Positions 38,932 through 40,426 of a stretch of DNA of 40,426 bases are shown here, in pieces. A program made the position numbers and the translations under genes. Under the pieces are notes generated by a model. That model did not search any database. It was not told the origin of the DNA and saw only the letters and a list, made by a program, of their open reading frames with translations. How positions within the stretch are numbered: the first letter of the stretch is position 1; every line of letters begins with the position of its first letter. Source of the stretch: Burkholderiales bacterium (GTDB lineage: Bacteria; Pseudomonadota; Gammaproteobacteria; Burkholderiales; Burkholderiaceae_E); the NCBI GenBank assembly GCA_005798775.1, contig SYIM01000303.1, forward strand, positions 1 to 40,426, read 5' to 3'.

Positions 38932-39750
38932 TCAGGCATGAAATTGCTTGAGCGGCTGACGCGGCCACTCGCGATACGTGTCGAGCCTCGCGTCATGACG
39001 ACGGCGCGCATGCCTTTGGATGGTCGGGTTAAGCAGGAATTCCTCGCGCAGTATCGAAAACACAACTAGATCTTCGTAGCGTTCACCCGACTCAGCCCAG
39101 ATCTCCTGTCTCAAGCGCGCCTCCTCTGCAAAGCCGAGGCGGCTTTGTAACCGAGCCGCGTGAGGGTTTGAGGTCAGCACGCGGCTTTGCACTTTGTTCA
39201 TGCCGAGGCAGTTGAAAGCAAACAGCAGACTTGCGCAGTAAGCGTCTGCAACCGACATCGAACGATCGTGGCCCGGCAACATGCCCATGATCAGTTCTGC
39301 GATTCGATACCGAAAATTGATGTTCACCAGCATTGCAAGCCCGGCTGGAACACCCCGCCTGTAGACGACCCAATGGATAGCGTTGGTCTCAGGGATAAGA
39401 CTCTGCTCGTCGGTCGTCAGTTTTTCGAGCAGGTCTTTTGGCGTGAGCGATTCCGGCAGCTGTTTGAGCTTGGAAGAAAAGTCCCGGTCAAGAACGATAG
39501 TCCAGACGAAGTCGAAGTGTTCCGAGGTTTGCCGCTCGAGCGTCATGCCGCCGAATACGACGGGCTGCCACCACACTTCATCATGCCAATCAGAAAGCTC
39601 GGAGATGGCTGCGTGACCGGGCTGCCGCCGTACAAGAGAGATAAGCGCCTCTCGCGCCGCCTTCACACCTTTCTGGCTGCGCAAGTGGCGGAGCCAGCCG
39701 ACAAGTTCGATCGGCTCCGGCGCTAGGCGGGTTGTGATGGAGAGCGTCAC
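38932..39750 (-). CDS. GNAT-family acetyltransferase, paralogue 2 (272 aa)
   Basis: WVVYRRGVPAGLAMLVNINFRYRIAELIMGMLPGHDRSMSVADAYCASLLFAFNCLGMNKVQ; same length and clearly homologous to 36638..37456. GTG start in a GTGA overlap with the upstream gene. Confidence 0.83.
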   Translation of the reverse strand: MTLSITTRLAPEPIELVGWLRHLRSQKGVKAAREALISLVRRQPGHAAISELSDWHDEVWWQPVVFGGMTLERQTSEHFDFVWTIVLDRDFSSKLKQLPESLTPKDLLEKLTTDEQSLIPETNAIHWVVYRRGVPAGLAMLVNINFRYRIAELIMGMLPGHDRSMSVADAYCASLLFAFNCLGMNKVQSRVLTSNPHAARLQSRLGFAEEARLRQEIWAESGERYEDLVVFSILREEFLLNPTIQRHARRRHDARLDTYREWPRQPLKQFHA

Positions 39751-39992
39751 AACTCGGCGGGTGGCGCGGGCTTGAGCGCAGTTTCAGGCGAAAGCCCGGC
39801 AACCGTCTCTCGCAACAATGAGCGGTCGAGCCGACGCCCAACCTCGTCGCGAGCGAGCTTCAGCATGTCGGCGCGCATCATGAGCCGCTCCAGCTCCGAA
39901 TCGACAAAGGCAAGATAACGGAGATGACCTTTGGATTCTTCGCCCAGGGTATCGAGCTCGTAGGCAAGGCCATTAATTTTGATGATCGGCAT
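39747..39992 (-). CDS. Small DUF6447-like protein (81 aa)
   Basis: MPIIKINGLAYELDTLGEESKGHLRYLAFVDSELERLMMRADMLKLARDEVGRRLDR; the 'INGxxYxLDxLxEExKxxLxxLxFVDxELxRL' pattern is recalled from DUF6447. Confidence 0.7.
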   Translation of the reverse strand: MPIIKINGLAYELDTLGEESKGHLRYLAFVDSELERLMMRADMLKLARDEVGRRLDRSLLRETVAGLSPETALKPAPPAEL

Positions 39993-40027
39993 GGTGTCGC
40001 GTACAGGCTCTTGAAAATGATGAGAAT

Positions 40028-40033
40028 AGTATA
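40028..40033 (-). promoter_or_regulatory. Candidate -10 element (TATACT) for the DUF6447-GNAT2 transcription unit
   Basis: Minus strand CTGACTATACTATTCTC about 36 nt upstream of the DUF6447-like ATG; -35 not clear. Confidence 0.35.
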
Positions 40034-40179
40034 GTCAGCTGGAGCCTATCGAACCGCAGGAGCTCGCGGGTAGGGTAACGATGCTGCCGGCGAGATCTTG
40101 CGTGCGGGCGCAACGCCAACACTATCGCGGGTTTTTAGACTTGTCCGGTTCTGTAGCACATGAATTGTCCGCTTTTTTT

Positions 40180-40234
40180 GTTGAGGGTGGCAATCGGCGC
40201 AGGGTGTAGCCCGGAGCCGATTGCCACCCTCAAC
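40180..40234. repeat. 19-bp perfect inverted repeat with 17-nt spacer
   Basis: GTTGAGGGTGGCAATCGGC (40180-40198) / GCCGATTGCCACCCTCAAC (40216-40234). Confidence 0.95.
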
Positions 40235-40253
40235 AGGGCGCCTGGCGGACGGC

Positions 40254-40426
40254 TCAGGCAGCCTGCTGCATCTCCTCGATAATGAGTTTGCCCTGCGGAG
40301 TGAAGTAAGCCAAGCCGCGCGGTCCGTGAAACAGCGCGATCGCCCCGCTGGCGTAGCGATTCACACGCACCCGCGCCTTCACGTAATGGCAGCGATGCCG
40401 ATCGGCCGGAATCTGCAGAATCATTC
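40254..40426 (-). mobile_element. 3' end of an ISNCY-like transposase gene; element continues past the right edge
   Basis: Reverse complement reads MILQIPADRHRCHYVKARVRVNRYASGAIALFHGPRGLAYFTPQGKLIIEEMQQAA*, resembling the C-terminus of ISNCY-family integrase-like transposases; repeated TTGTCCG motifs at 40141 and 40165 are consistent with an IS end. Confidence 0.7.

Noticed and set aside
40180-40234. Rho-independent terminator for the transposase
   Set aside because: The poly-T tract is on the wrong side of the hairpin for either strand's terminator geometry.
1-40426. CRISPR arrays, tRNA or rRNA genes, prophage
   Set aside because: No regularly spaced repeats, no recognisable tRNA/rRNA sequences and no phage structural genes seen by eye; a tRNAscan/CRISPR finder run was not possible.

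Overview
The window is high-GC DNA of betaproteobacterial (Burkholderiales-like) character. Roughly 1-29 kb is mostly housekeeping and transport content: the 5' end of a DAHP synthase gene with its own attenuator; E1 alpha/beta plus a TRAP transporter; TldD; a YhdP/AsmA-like giant; GlnE; AzlCD; MFS; IlvE with a zf-CHCC protein; a YheT-like hydrolase; a MarR-like regulator; an orphan dipeptide-type SBP; and a minus-strand catabolic operon (HAPMO-like BVMO, acyl-CoA ligase, MFS, Bug/TctC SBP, MFS). About 29-34 kb holds HiPIP, an IPMDH/ICDH-like dehydrogenase, a truncated PNPOx-like ORF, a signal-less SBP, and a secreted-type hydrolase split by an in-frame amber codon. About 34.4-40 kb is the most unusual segment. 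It has a NodU/TobZ-type carbamoyltransferase, three putative non-heme Fe(II) hydroxylases (one frameshifted), two paralogous 272-aa GNAT proteins and a small DUF6447-like protein, arranged as tail-to-tail convergent pairs, followed by the end of an ISNCY-like insertion sequence. The two most interesting signals are (1) a complete Phe/Tyr leader-peptide attenuator upstream of the DAHP synthase gene (leader ORF, mutually exclusive hairpins, U-tract, possibly a leaderless transcript), which the supplied ORF track hides inside a longer shadow ORF, and (2) the carbamoyltransferase/multi-hydroxylase/GNAT/DUF6447 island. All calls come from reading motifs and translations by eye; no database search was run.
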